Shown here piece after piece: positions 41,687 through 51,186 of a stretch of 64,000 nucleotides of DNA (positions are counted from its first letter, which is position 1; each line of letters opens with the position of its first letter). A model generated the notes under the pieces. It made no database searches. It was not told the origin of the DNA and was given only the letters and a program-made list of their open reading frames with translations. This DNA comes from Myxococcales bacterium (lineage in GTDB: Bacteria > Myxococcota_A > Polyangia > Palsa-1104 > JAEUJZ01): positions 175,133 through 239,132 of the forward strand of contig JAEUJZ010000078.1 in NCBI GenBank assembly GCA_016794505.1, written 5' to 3'. The position numbers were made by a program, and so were the translations under genes.

Positions 41687-41879
41687 CCTTCCACGCCAGT
41701 AGATCGCGCCGCTTTCAGCGAGCGCTGCTGATCAAAAACAATCTGAAAGTCGGCCACGGTCGTCATTTGGCCCAATCGTCAGCGAGCGTCGTAGGGTTGT
41801 CAAGCGACAGCCGTTCCACTTCGGGTGTTTCTCGGACGGTGTGCGCGGGAAATCACAGGTGTAGCTTGATGAGTTTGGC

Positions 41880-42918
41880 GGACACAAATACCAGCTCGTT
41901 AGTCCGTCTTGCGGGTGAGGCGGTCGGGCACGTCGGTGGCGTGGCTCGAGCAGAGCCAGGCATGAAGCGTAAGGGCGGCGGGCGAAAAGCGCGGCAGTTT
42001 GGGATCCGGGCTGTGCTTGTCATAGCCGGATGGCGCAGCGTCGACGAAGGCATCGTGGACCAGGATGCGATGTCGCTATTCATGGTGTTCGCTCTGACGG
42101 AAGCACTGGATGAGGGCGCAAGCGGGCATTTTGTCATCGTCGAAGACCCACAGCGCGTGCCAGCGATCTTGTTCGGTTCCGCGGCGGCTGTGTTCTCGGA
42201 CGTCGATCGTGCAGACCAGGACGGCGCGCTTTTTCGGATTCTGTGTGTCGGCCAGCGCGGTGATGGCCTCGGTGAGCTGGATGACTTCTGGGGGCGCAGC
42301 GACGAAGGGACCGGGTTCTTCGAGGCGCTGCCAGGCTTGCGCAAGGATGTGTTTCCAGGCGGTGACGTAGCGCAGGCAACGCGGCATGCGGACGAGGGTG
42401 TCTTGTTTTTTGCCTCGGTCAGCGACAGGAGCGCGTTTGAATCCTTGGCGGCTCCGGCGTCGAGAAGAACACAGACGGGGGCGCCTCGCAGACGGTCGCG
42501 CAACCTTTGCAAGAGTGTCTTGGCGAGGTCGGTGAGCTGGGCGTCGCCGGGCGACACGACGAGGGACAGCAGCGCGCGCAAGCCGACGTGGACGCCGAAG
42601 GTCAGCTTCTCGACGGGCATGTGCTTGTTGCGGATGGTGTGATAGCCCCGCTTGACCTGGATTTTGCGGTTGAAGCCGGGGATTGCGTGCTCGTCGATGC
42701 TGCGGTGTGCAGGTCGCGGCGCGGCAGGTGCGGCTCGCTCTGGCGACGGAGTTTCTCAACGGACTGGAGGGAGACTTGGCGGAGCAAAGAGTCCAGGCGA
42801 TTGACGGAAAGGACGCGGCGACCGCCAGTGAGGGTCGCGAGTCCTGTGTCATGCAGTCTCGAGAAATGGAAGATGCGGGGGATGCCGAGGACCGCTTTGA
42901 AGAAGAGGGACAGCACAA
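41880..42918 (-). pseudogene. transposase gene broken by frameshifts
   Basis: Pieces of one transposase can be read in order but in different frames on the minus strand. They are LFFKAVLGIPRIFHFSRLHD (near 42,900), KLTFGVHVGLRALLSLVVSP with DAQLTDLAKTLLQRL (near 42,600-42,500), TAWKHILAQAWQRLEEPGPF with ALWVFDDDKMPACAL (near 42,350-42,110), and DAFVDAAPSGYDKHSPDPK with TLHAWLCSS (near 42,050-41,900). The last block resembles the C-terminal 'yrilvhn.al.atP.GYp.dSPdp..PrF.pgpLq..gWL' of transposases seen in Polyangiales genomes. At least two frame changes are needed. I could not find its inverted repeats. Confidence 0.65.
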
Positions 42919-43111
42919 GGCGCGGGAAACTTGTGGCTGCCGCTTGAAGCTACGACAACGCGCGATTCACGCCGCGAGCCGGGTGTTGATGATGGGCTCA
43001 TCCGCCGTTGGCTCAACACCGACAACCTCATCGTTGCCCAAGCCTAGCCCCGCCGATTTCGATTGACCCGACCGCAGGGGATATGCTCCATTCCGTCGGT
43101 TCTACCCCCTG

Positions 43112-43348
43112 ATGATTCCTTCCCCTACCCACGCACCACGGACAGAGCGCCGTCGTTCCGAGTCCAACTCCCTTCGTCGGAGACATGGCTCGAACAACGT
43201 TACGACGACTGGTACATGGCCGGTGAACGGCACTATCTGGGCCGTGCTTACTACTCAGTCCGCTACCAACGACAAGTATTCTGTGGTCGGGGGCTTGCCT
43301 ACATATCTCGTTGGACTTACTGTTGAGCACAGTGAAATTCCGTTATGA
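43112..43348 (+). CDS. possible small protein coupled to the metzincin gene
   Basis: A 78-residue frame ends with a TGA overlapping the ATG of the metzincin gene (ATGA). Its second half, NNVTTTGTWPVNGTIWAVLT and KYSVVGGLPTYLVGLTVEHS, is beta-strand-like and plausible as a small binding protein. The first 30 residues are Arg/Ser-rich and may not be translated. No ribosome site is obvious before the ATG at 43112. The overlap is the main support. Confidence 0.4.
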   Translation: MIPSPTHAPRTERRRSESNSLRRRHGSNNVTTTGTWPVNGTIWAVLTTQSATNDKYSVVGGLPTYLVGLTVEHSEIPL

Positions 43349-44109
43349 GCACCGCTAGTATTCATCCGTTCGTCTGCATCGACCGCTTTCCCGTCGGGGT
43401 AGCGGCGAGGCAGCGTGCGCACGAACTGGCGCGGCGAGAACGCGCTGATAACGATCGCACTGACCAGTTGGCCCGGTTGGCGCTTGACGGCCAGCGGTTC
43501 TGGCAGTCGGGGCGGGTCTTGCGGGTTGGTTTTCTCGACGGCTCGCGAGCGCTACACCGAGCCGTTTTGAACGTAGCGGGTGAATGGACGCTTCACGCCA
43601 ATCTCACCTTCGTGGATGTCACCGAAGACGCACCCTCGTCGGCTGAGCTACGGATCGCCTTTGCCAAGCATCCGCCGAGTGTCTCCTGGTCATATTTTGG
43701 CACTGACGCACTGCTCATCGCCTCCGGTGAACCGACGATGCACCTCGGAGCTGCGGCAGCGGGAGCCAGTACGCCGGAGGCATGCGGGGCGATTCTGCAC
43801 GAGTTCGGTCACGCGCTGGGATTCGTGCATGAGCACCAGAGCCCCGCGAGTGCCATCCCGTGGAATCGGGCAGCACTCATCTCATTCTATAGCGGCCCAC
43901 CGAACTACTGGAGCGAGGAGCAGATCGAACACAACGTCATCCGGCGCTACAGCGCCGCCGCGTCGCAGTACACGAGCTTCGATCCCCTGTCGATCATGCT
44001 CTATCCGATCCCCAAAGAGCTGACCGACGGCGTCTTTGAGGCGCGGCTCAACTACTCTCTATCAGCGACGGACTGCGCTTTTGCAGCGCAGGTCTACCCC
44101 AGGCGCTAG
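43345..44109 (+). CDS. metzincin zinc metalloprotease (astacin/M12-like)
   Basis: The 254-residue protein has the full metzincin signature HEFGHALGFVHEHQSP (first His is residue 152), i.e. HExxHxxGxxHE, and a Met-turn DPLSIMLYP. The N-domain has the typical active-site cleft strands (ANLTFVDVTED, AELRIAFAK, SYFGTDAL). There is no signal peptide, so it should act inside the cell, unlike most astacins. That is notable for a protease located 20 bases upstream of a CHAT-protease gene; the two are likely co-expressed and functionally linked. Confidence 0.92.
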   Translation: MSTASIHPFVCIDRFPVGVAARQRAHELARRERADNDRTDQLARLALDGQRFWQSGRVLRVGFLDGSRALHRAVLNVAGEWTLHANLTFVDVTEDAPSSAELRIAFAKHPPSVSWSYFGTDALLIASGEPTMHLGAAAAGASTPEACGAILHEFGHALGFVHEHQSPASAIPWNRAALISFYSGPPNYWSEEQIEHNVIRRYSAAASQYTSFDPLSIMLYPIPKELTDGVFEARLNYSLSATDCAFAAQVYPRR

Positions 44110-44129
44110 CCGGCCTTCAGTAAACCGCC

Positions 44130-46436
44130 ATGAGTTCCCGTCCACCGCACACGCTCGACGACGATCTGCTACTGATCGTTACCCGTGCGTCCGACGGAAA
44201 ATTGCAGATCAGTCCTTCCGGATCGAGCATCCCCTCCCGACGTTTCACGATCCAGCCGGTGCTCTCTGCCGAAGACGAGAAACAGTTCCGTTCCTACCTC
44301 GATGATTTTTCTCGGCGCTCGGGCGGGCACAGCGAAGCCGAGAGCTATGTTGAGCAGCAGCTTGAGCCTCTGGGACTGCGCTATTACGAGGCACTCTTCG
44401 CCACGCACAAGCATCTCAAAACGTGGCTCGACGAGGCGCTGCGTCGCCAGTCCGGTCGCCTGATCATCGCGAGCGATGATCACCTGGTACATCGCGAACT
44501 CTGGGAAACGCTGCGCGACCCGCGGACCGGTCGCCCGGTGGTACTCGATGGTGTGGCTGTCGTACGACGGCTCGTCACCAGCCGGTTTCGCGCTGTCCGC
44601 GAGGGACACAGTCGAGCGCTTCGAGTGCTGCTCGTGCCGTCGCGCCCCATCTCGCAATCGCCGACGCGGGCCGCATCCCGGGCCGGCGCCTTGAAGCAGA
44701 TTCTGGGCGAGGACGCGTTGGCACTCTGTATGCCGGCGACGTTTGCGCAACTGAGGGAGGATCTGGCCGCCGCGCGCCAAGCCGAGCGACCATTCTCGGT
44801 GGCCCATTTTGAAGGGCACGGCAGCCATGTGCCCGCCGAAGGGCGCGGCGGGCTCAGTTTTGAGGACGAATCCGGAGACGTGGACGCGGTCACCGGAGAC
44901 CGACTGAGCCAGGCATTTCCTGATGCAGCGCTGGTTGTCCTCGAAACCTGTCACGCGGCGGATACTGTCGCGCCCAAGGGCAGTTGGGATGCTGCCGCGA
45001 TCCGCTTGATTCGCTCGGGTGTGGCCACGGTCATCGCCACTCCGTTCAACGCGCATGTCGATCAGATGGAGCGCTTCATGCCGGCGTTCTATGGCGCTCT
45101 GGCTGCCGGCCGGTCGATCAGTGCGGCCGTGGGAGCGGGGTGTATCGAGCTGCTGAATGCGCCAAACCGTCGACCGATGCCCGGTGCAGCACCGGTCCCG
45201 CTTAGGGACTGGTGGGCGATCCAGCTCTACCAGCAGGGCCACGATCTCTCGTTCGCGCCGAGCGTTGCGCCGAAGCATTCCGGGCAAACGCCCGCGATCG
45301 TAGCGCCCCTGTCAGGCACCACGCTTCCGGGGCCAGTGTCGGCGTTGAGCGGGCGACCAATGGTGGGCCTCGGGGTTAGTCGGCTCTTTCGGTTCGGGGG
45401 AATGGCAGCGGCTTTGGCTCTCGTCCTTCTTGGTGCGTATCAGCTGGTGGCGACCCAGGGCGCCCAGCAGGACGAGCGGCATATCCGCGAACTCTACGAG
45501 CGCTGCCGAAACGGAAACGCTCACCACTGCGCTGAAACTGAGCGCGCACTCGTGCGCTACCGACTGGCGTATCGCGATGCGTTTTCCATCGAGAGCGCCT
45601 ACTGGCTCGGCTTGCTCAAAGAAGACGGGCGCTCCGGGCAGAACGACTATCCCGGAGCGCTGGCCGCGTACGACGAGGCGTGCCAGCAAGGTTATGCGTT
45701 GGCGTGCTTGAACCATGGCCACATGGCCGAGAACGGTCGCGGACTGCCGACCGCCGATCTCGCCATGGCGCAGCAGGACTATGAACGCGCTTGCCGCCTC
45801 GGCAACCTGGACGCGTGCGCCAACGCCGCGCTGGTTCTGCGGTCTGCCATCGACAGCGAGGCGCGGGCGCGCACCAAGCCGCATGCGATGGAGCTCTATA
45901 CTCGCGCCTGCAACGATGGCAAGGGCGTGCCGCGCGGCTGCGTGGGACTGGGGACGCTTCTTGAAGAGCAGGGAGACCGAGCCGACGCCTACAAGTGGTT
46001 CAGCTTGGCCTGCGCGCAAGATGACCTGCTCGGCTGTAAACGTCAGGGCGACGTCACGACGGACGTGAGTGCTCGCCGGAGCAGCTACGGCAAAGCCTGT
46101 GCCCCGCTCGACCGGCGCGAGGGGGCCTGCACAGGATGCATTCCCCTGGCGAAAAGCTATGCCGGCGAGGAAAACGCCGAGGCGGCGGGCGAAGCGTACC
46201 GACTCTACGAAGGCTTGTGCCACTCCGGCTGTACGAGCGGAGAGCCGACGGCACTGTCGTGTTGCCGGAGCCCGGAGGTGCGCGGGCAGGCGTGTCTGTG
46301 GCTGGGCTGGACCTACGAGTTCGGCAAGTTCGGCGTCAGGAGCGACCAGGCAGCAGCCGAGCGCGCCTACCGCCAAAGCTGCGCGAGCGGCAATCGACGG
46401 GGATGTTCACTGCTCGAGGAACTGACTGCGCGGTAG
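44130..46436 (+). CDS. CHAT protease with membrane helix and Sel1 repeats
   Basis: The 768-residue protein starts with a domain to about residue 160 of unknown type, then a CHAT domain. Its dyad is H230 (FEGHGSHV) and C274 (VLETCHAAD), with the typical VATVIATPFNA and ALAAGRSISAAV segments. A membrane helix (GGMAAALALVLLGAYQLV, about 420-440) precedes at least six Sel1-like repeats with paired Cys (DEACQQGYALACLNHGHMAE, then YERACRLGNLDACANAALVL). The Cys-containing repeats would be on the far side of the membrane from the CHAT domain. A sensor outside and a caspase-like protease inside fits a signal-triggered switch. Operon partner: the metzincin gene. Confidence 0.92.
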   Translation: MSSRPPHTLDDDLLLIVTRASDGKLQISPSGSSIPSRRFTIQPVLSAEDEKQFRSYLDDFSRRSGGHSEAESYVEQQLEPLGLRYYEALFATHKHLKTWLDEALRRQSGRLIIASDDHLVHRELWETLRDPRTGRPVVLDGVAVVRRLVTSRFRAVREGHSRALRVLLVPSRPISQSPTRAASRAGALKQILGEDALALCMPATFAQLREDLAAARQAERPFSVAHFEGHGSHVPAEGRGGLSFEDESGDVDAVTGDRLSQAFPDAALVVLETCHAADTVAPKGSWDAAAIRLIRSGVATVIATPFNAHVDQMERFMPAFYGALAAGRSISAAVGAGCIELLNAPNRRPMPGAAPVPLRDWWAIQLYQQGHDLSFAPSVAPKHSGQTPAIVAPLSGTTLPGPVSALSGRPMVGLGVSRLFRFGGMAAALALVLLGAYQLVATQGAQQDERHIRELYERCRNGNAHHCAETERALVRYRLAYRDAFSIESAYWLGLLKEDGRSGQNDYPGALAAYDEACQQGYALACLNHGHMAENGRGLPTADLAMAQQDYERACRLGNLDACANAALVLRSAIDSEARARTKPHAMELYTRACNDGKGVPRGCVGLGTLLEEQGDRADAYKWFSLACAQDDLLGCKRQGDVTTDVSARRSSYGKACAPLDRREGACTGCIPLAKSYAGEENAEAAGEAYRLYEGLCHSGCTSGEPTALSCCRSPEVRGQACLWLGWTYEFGKFGVRSDQAAAERAYRQSCASGNRRGCSLLEELTAR

Positions 46437-46467
46437 CGCGGGCTCAGATGCTCAGAGCCTCGCGCTG

Positions 46468-46917
46468 TTATCGTGTAGCAGCTTGCGCCAAGCGCTGCGG
46501 AGCTAGGTAGCGACTATACACGAACCGCGCCAGGGCGAGCGCGTTGCCAAGGCCACCCCACACGCTGGCATAAGACCGGTTGTGGGTTGGCGCGGGACTA
46601 AGCAAAGCGTGGGTCGCGTGTGCCGAATGCTCGGGCGGAACCGTTGAGGCGCGAATGGTCTTGCCGTAGCGGCTGCTGACCGAGCCATCCTCATCCTGCT
46701 CGATTTCACGCTTGACGCGCTGTTCCCGTTCCTTGGCGCTCTCCTTCTCGCCGCCCTTCTCCGCCGGCTTCGTACCGGATGAAGTCTTGCCGTCCTCGCG
46801 CGGCTTGCCTCCGACTTCCTGGTCCGAGGAAATGGCCTGAACCTTCTGCGCCCAGCCAACGGCAAGGAGCGAAAGAGCGGCGATAGCGGTGAGGGTGATG
46901 ACGAGCAACCATCTCAT
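46468..46917 (-). CDS. hypothetical exported or membrane-anchored protein
   Basis: The 149-residue protein has an N-terminal hydrophobic segment (MRWLLVITLTAIAALSLLAV) that is a signal peptide or anchor, then a Lys/Glu-rich, probably disordered stretch (KPAEKGGEKESAKEREQR). The C-terminal 45 residues (RSYASVWGGLGNALALARFV) are more compact. I recognise no family. It is convergent with the CHAT-Sel1 gene and 31 bases from its stop. An ATG preceded by GAGAGG supports the start. Confidence 0.55.
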   Translation of the reverse strand: MRWLLVITLTAIAALSLLAVGWAQKVQAISSDQEVGGKPREDGKTSSGTKPAEKGGEKESAKEREQRVKREIEQDEDGSVSSRYGKTIRASTVPPEHSAHATHALLSPAPTHNRSYASVWGGLGNALALARFVYSRYLAPQRLAQAATR

Positions 46918-47189
46918 GCGAACCTCTCTGGACCGTCAGGCCGGGGTTGCATCTGTTCGTAAAACGAAGCAGGTCAGAGTGTGCTGCTGTCAAAGACGAG
47001 ATGGGACTTCGCAGGACCACCGGGGTGTGCTGTCTGAGGAATGACACCCGCGAGGCCGGATACGTTGATGGGGCTAGTCGAGAGAAAAACGTCTCAAAGA
47101 GCTGTCCCGAAGTACTTCTAACTACTTATGAGCAATGACAGGTAACGGTCAAGCGGAAAATTACCAATAGGCAAAAAATCGGGCCATGA

Positions 47190-48482
47190 TTACCTGTCGC
47201 GTCCCATGAGGAAGACGACGCCCGAGCCGAGCGCGACGAGTGCTTGGAGGGCGAAAAACTTCGGGTGCGGCCAGTCTCTGAACACGCCGCCGACGAGCCC
47301 GGCAAACCACTGCCCTGCCGCGACCGCAGCGCACCACAGCGCCGCCGAGAGCGCGCGATGACGAGCCGGCAGCGCCGCGGTGGCGAGCTGCAAGCTGGTT
47401 GGTAGCACCAAGACCTCCCCGATCGTGATGACGAGGAGTGCCAGAACGAGGGCGAGAGCTTTGCCTTCGCTTGCCCTGGCCAGAACCTCTCCGATGAGGA
47501 GCACGGCAAAGCCGACCGCGGTTGCGGCACAGCCGAAGAGCAGTTGCCGCTGGGGAGCTAACTGCCGCGGATGGCGCCGACGTGCCGCGGCTATAACCGG
47601 CATCAGGAGCACCGTGAAGACCGCCGGCAGCGCGCCAAACAGGCTTGGCGACAGCAGAGCGCCATAGAGCTTGCGGCTGCGCAGTTCGCTCGCGTAGAGA
47701 AGCAGGCTGCCGCCGACTTGGTGATACGCAACGCCATGCACGACAACGGCTACGAGAAGGAGGACGAGGGCTTGGATTGAGCCTCTTCCCGCATCGCGCA
47801 GGCGCTGGGTTGTATCGGTGCTACTGTTGTCTCTCGGGTCCCTGGTGCCAGAAACCAGTGAGCGGTAGCCCAGAAGGACCGGCAGCGCCAAGGCGACGGC
47901 GACCGCCGCAAGCCCAAAGGCAGCCGGCCAGCCGCTGACTTCCCTGGCGAAACTCCCGAGGATTGGCCCGAGTGCAAGGCCGACGTTTGCCGCGAAGTAG
48001 TACCACTGCTCGGCGGCGAGTTCGGCGCCGACCCGGCCCACCTCTGCGGCGAGGCTTGGTTTGAAGAGACCATGCCCAACGATAAGAAGGAGGCCGGGAA
48101 GAAGAAACTGCTCGCGAGGAGCCGCGGCCAAGAGCGCATAACCGAGAGCCAGTGCTGCCGCACCGCAAAGCATGGCCGGGGTCCGCCCGATGAGCCGGTC
48201 AGCGAGGGTGCCGCCGGCAATGCCCGCGAGGTAGGTCAGGGCCTGGAAAGCGCCGAGCGTGGCGAGCGCGTCAGGCGCAGGAACGCCGAGCGCTTCAGTC
48301 AGAAAGAACAGGCCGAGCGTGGCGAGGAGGCCCGCGGCGGTGCGCTCCAAGGCGACGGCGAGCGACAGCAAGAACAGGCGATGCGTTGAACGCGAGGACA
48401 CGGCACGGCTCCCAGCGGCACAGCGTTGAAGGGAGGGACATCCGTCCAACGCACCGTGCGGAGTGCGCGCCGAGAGCCGCAC
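47190..48482 (-). CDS. major facilitator / POT-like transporter
   Basis: The 430-residue protein has about 12 predicted helices. Its first helix region reads ALERTAAGLLATLGLFFLTE, and the later segment ILLI-VGHGLFKPSLAAEVG resembles the 'GnGlFKPn' motif of proton-dependent oligopeptide (POT/PTR2) transporters. The start is uncertain: a GTG at 48482 opens the frame, but a GTG at 48401 begins just before the first helix and has GGGAG near it. It diverges from an XRE regulator gene with a dyad between them, so the regulator probably controls it. Substrate unknown. Confidence 0.8.
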   Translation of the reverse strand: MRLSARTPHGALDGCPSLQRCAAGSRAVSSRSTHRLFLLSLAVALERTAAGLLATLGLFFLTEALGVPAPDALATLGAFQALTYLAGIAGGTLADRLIGRTPAMLCGAAALALGYALLAAAPREQFLLPGLLLIVGHGLFKPSLAAEVGRVGAELAAEQWYYFAANVGLALGPILGSFAREVSGWPAAFGLAAVAVALALPVLLGYRSLVSGTRDPRDNSSTDTTQRLRDAGRGSIQALVLLLVAVVVHGVAYHQVGGSLLLYASELRSRKLYGALLSPSLFGALPAVFTVLLMPVIAAARRRHPRQLAPQRQLLFGCAATAVGFAVLLIGEVLARASEGKALALVLALLVITIGEVLVLPTSLQLATAALPARHRALSAALWCAAVAAGQWFAGLVGGVFRDWPHPKFFALQALVALGSGVVFLMGRDR

Positions 48483-48502
48483 GAAAGAGCGTGCTCATCT
48501 GT

Positions 48503-48520
48503 TAGTCGAAAAACCGACTA
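48503..48520. promoter_or_regulatory. operator-like dyad between transporter and XRE gene
   Basis: TAGTCG at 48503-48508 and CGACTA at 48515-48520 form a perfect six-base inverted repeat with an A-rich spacer. It lies midway between the divergent transporter and XRE genes, the usual site for a shared repressor. Confidence 0.6.
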
Positions 48521-48534
48521 GAGGCAAGTCAAGA

Positions 48535-48849
48535 ATGGGGAGCTTATCCGCTCCATGCTACGGCGACGGAGTGGGAAAAGAACCGCTCGCCTGCCTCGCT
48601 ATCGGAGAGCGTCTCTTTGAGGCGCGGCAGGCCGCGGGTCTCGGCATGCTGGCGCTGGCTCGCCGGGCCGGACTGGCGAACGCGACGGTAAACGATATCG
48701 AGAAGGGCCGACATATCCCGGCGGCGGACACGATTGAGCGGCTGGCGCGGGCGCTCAGGGTGAGAGCTGGGTGGTTGGCGTTTGGGGAGGGAGAGCACCT
48801 GAGCAGCGAGAACAAACGGCGTTCTAAGCGTACGCAGAGCAGTGTTTAA
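48535..48849 (+). CDS. XRE-family transcriptional regulator
   Basis: From the ATG at 48535 the protein has 104 residues. A standard XRE helix-turn-helix is visible: IGERLFEARQAAGLGMLALA, then RRAGLANATVNDIEKGRHIP, AADTIERLARALRVRAGWLA and FGEG. The WLAFG tail is shared with the XRE protein at 26885, which suggests both come from related mobile elements. A perfect dyad upstream is its probable operator, and the divergent transporter its probable target. A longer frame from 48463 is open but would run over the dyad. Confidence 0.82.
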   Translation: MGSLSAPCYGDGVGKEPLACLAIGERLFEARQAAGLGMLALARRAGLANATVNDIEKGRHIPAADTIERLARALRVRAGWLAFGEGEHLSSENKRRSKRTQSSV

Positions 48850-48881
48850 CCGCCGCACATGCGGGATGCTTGATATCGTTT

Positions 48882-48898
48882 ATAATAGTTGCTATTAT
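48882..48898. terminator. AT-rich hairpin between convergent genes
   Basis: ATAATAG at 48882-48888 pairs with CTATTAT at 48892-48898 over a three-base loop in a short AT-rich stretch. It lies between the ends of the convergent XRE gene (48849) and the HTH gene (48913). It may end one or both transcripts, though without G/C pairs the stem is weak. Confidence 0.35.
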
Positions 48899-48912
48899 TA
48901 TAATAAATTATC

Positions 48913-49788
48913 CTACGAATTGTTCCAGGGTTCCCTCATCTCTTCGTGAACCTCCCACCGCAGAAAGCCAACCAGTGGGTCAGTCGCATTCTGCACACGC
49001 CGGTCTCCTTCATCACCGCTGAGCAACGCCTTGAGACGAATCGTGAAAGCACTCCGGCTACGCATTATCAGCGTGCCAGCAGACCGGTCGAGCCAGGAGA
49101 CAAAGCAGATACGGTTTGGCGGCAGGGACGTTGTTTGTTTATGAAAACAGCGGCGAATCCATAGTTCGTGCGACCACGCCTCCTGCTTAGACGTCCGTTT
49201 ATACAGCTGTCCATAATCAATGAAGATGCCGAACATCGCTTGCGTGCGACCGCGAAAGAGCGGTCCAAACCGGAGCTCGTAACTCAGGATGGCATCGAAG
49301 ACCGGCCCTTCAAACTCAACCTCGAAGAGCCCGAAGCCAGTTACCGAGCGGTCGTCACCAAAGATTTTTCGAAACGGCCGCTCGGGGTCGTGAAGTCGGT
49401 CAGACCAGTGCCAGCGACTGTTGACGCGTCGGAGCAAGTGCTTGGCCTTGAGAAACAGCTTCATCAAGGGCCAGCGAGAAAGCTCCTTGGTGCTGTCGGA
49501 AGCGGCTTCCAGCACGGCCCCGAGGATGTCTGCGTCGGCCTCGTTTTCAGCAAAGGCGTAGGCCGGCACGCCGAACGCTTCGGACACCTTGCGAATGGTC
49601 TCGCCGTAGATAACGTGACCCTGCCTGATGCTCTGAAGGGTCTTGACCTCGACGTTGAGGGTGTGGGCTAACTCCGCATCGCTCTGTCCGGGGAAGTGTT
49701 CACCTACCAGCGACTCGAACGTCGGGACGAGGACGCGGTAGGAGCGGCGCAGATGGGGGTTGAGCGTCTCTTTGGGGTCCACCGGCAT
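48913..49788 (-). CDS. HTH-containing protein with unknown C-domain
   Basis: The 291-residue protein begins with a helix-turn-helix-like region (DAELAHTLNVEVKTLQSIRQ, then GHVIYGETIRKVSEAFGVPA) of the XRE type, residues about 35-80. The rest (about 110-291) is an alpha/beta domain with many aromatic residues (TGFGLFEVEFEGPVFDAILS, MFGIFIDYGQLYKR, RICFVSWLDRS) and no recognised family. Such HTH-plus-sensor proteins can be regulators of mobile elements or toxin partners. AGGTGA lies just before the ATG at 49788. Confidence 0.7.
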   Translation of the reverse strand: MPVDPKETLNPHLRRSYRVLVPTFESLVGEHFPGQSDAELAHTLNVEVKTLQSIRQGHVIYGETIRKVSEAFGVPAYAFAENEADADILGAVLEAASDSTKELSRWPLMKLFLKAKHLLRRVNSRWHWSDRLHDPERPFRKIFGDDRSVTGFGLFEVEFEGPVFDAILSYELRFGPLFRGRTQAMFGIFIDYGQLYKRTSKQEAWSHELWIRRCFHKQTTSLPPNRICFVSWLDRSAGTLIMRSRSAFTIRLKALLSGDEGDRRVQNATDPLVGFLRWEVHEEMREPWNNS

Positions 49789-50020
49789 GAGTCACCTGCG
49801 ACATGGGCAGTTCATGTCCAGTGTAGGCGACGGAGACGGGAATTTCTTCCTCAGTTCGACGCCTACTTTTCCGCCATGGGGTTGAGGGGAAGTTTCGATG
49901 TCACTTTGGACTATCCGTTTCAGAGGGACGCTGACATTTTGAAGTTGGCAGAAACCTTACCTGCTACAAAAGCATCAATACTATTAACGCTGCAACTTCG
50001 CAGCAGAAGGGGACTTTTAT

Positions 50021-51127
50021 ATGAGAAAGTTTATCGTTACCGTGCCTCTGGCTGCATTGTTAATGTGCATAACGATAGGTTGTGGACAGTCGCAGAACCA
50101 GCATTCTGCTACGGCATCAGACAGTATGCAGATTCTCGCGAACTACACAGAGAACAAACTACATATTCTCGCACAAGGCGACTTGTTAGCAGTGGACAAA
50201 TTGCCATCGCCAGTGTCTCAGAGAATATCATGGTTAATAAAACACAACAAAAACCGGGGGATACAAATCGTCGATTATGGGCTCCGCTTGTCAGTTCTAA
50301 GTGTAAAGCCACGGCAAGACAGTGAAGAGATAATCATTTCCGAAGAAATTACCCTCAAAACGACTGAAGACGAACTGATAAGCTTTTCATACGAAAAAGA
50401 GTACCATGAAATACTGATGCGCTCCGACGTAATTTATTCAGACACTGAAGTTAATATCGACCATCCAGACTTTGATAACGTACTTCAGATGTCTGAACAA
50501 TCCTCCAAGGTAGTGCGATTTTTACCTGATAACCCGTACGGAAGGAAAGCTCAATCGCAATCACACACCAATTCACCGCAGATGCCAACTAGTGTGGACA
50601 CGCCATTGTACTTGATTGCTTCTGCGGTCAAAAAATACGCAGAAGATCATTGTGAAACTGGTACGTACAATTCACCCCCTTACCATATTTACGCACAGGA
50701 TTGTGCCAATTTTGTTTCGCAATGTTTGCTTGCTGGCGGACTATCGCAAATTGACAACTCGGCCAAAACAGATAAGGCTCGTTACGAGCAGGCACGATAT
50801 TGGTGGTTTAACAATGGTACTACCTATCCAAGTTCGCTATCATGGCGGGTCGCCGACGGGCTGGGAAATCATCTTTATGATCGATATGGGTCATCGCCGA
50901 CTGTGCACTGGGTTTGGGAGGATGCTCATGTTGGCGATGTTATCGTCATTGACCGTAACCATGATGGAATATGGGACCATACAATGATAGTGACCACGGC
51001 CGAACGGAGTTCATCCGGGGCATTTGTCCTTAAAGCATCTGGCCACACTAATGATAGGTGCGATAAGGATTTCTATGCTCTCGCCGGCAGCTATGGTTGG
51101 TGGATTCAGATTATCCACGTTTCATAG
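50021..51127 (+). CDS. amidase_6-domain lipoprotein (low GC)
   Basis: The 368-residue protein starts with a lipoprotein signal (MRKFIVTVPLAALLMCITIGC). The C-terminal half is a putative amidase (amidase_6, NlpC/P60-like fold): DCANFVSQCLLAGGL with the active-site Cys, and WDHTMIV with the His. AGAAGGGG precedes the ATG. The sequence is clearly lower in GC than both flanks and rich in Asn, Lys and Ile, resembling genes of Firmicutes or other low-GC bacteria, so it was probably acquired. It likely cleaves peptide bonds in cell wall or another extracellular substrate. A terminator follows at 51187. Confidence 0.85.
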   Translation: MRKFIVTVPLAALLMCITIGCGQSQNQHSATASDSMQILANYTENKLHILAQGDLLAVDKLPSPVSQRISWLIKHNKNRGIQIVDYGLRLSVLSVKPRQDSEEIIISEEITLKTTEDELISFSYEKEYHEILMRSDVIYSDTEVNIDHPDFDNVLQMSEQSSKVVRFLPDNPYGRKAQSQSHTNSPQMPTSVDTPLYLIASAVKKYAEDHCETGTYNSPPYHIYAQDCANFVSQCLLAGGLSQIDNSAKTDKARYEQARYWWFNNGTTYPSSLSWRVADGLGNHLYDRYGSSPTVHWVWEDAHVGDVIVIDRNHDGIWDHTMIVTTAERSSSGAFVLKASGHTNDRCDKDFYALAGSYGWWIQIIHVS

Positions 51128-51186
51128 CCAGCGGTTCGGGCAATTATAAATAACCTGGCAACCAACCTCATAGGCGTAACGCAAAG

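Noticed and set aside
43063..43326. alternative small frame upstream of the metzincin gene
   Set aside because: It overlaps the frame that ends in the ATGA junction, and its composition is Arg/Tyr-rich without a ribosome site.
46468..46917. third gene of the metzincin-CHAT operon
   Set aside because: It lies on the opposite strand and converges on the CHAT gene, so it is not co-transcribed.
49696..50325. 209-residue plus-strand frame before the amidase gene
   Set aside because: It overlaps the start of the amidase in another frame and has no domain; the amidase start has its own ribosome site and lipoprotein signal.
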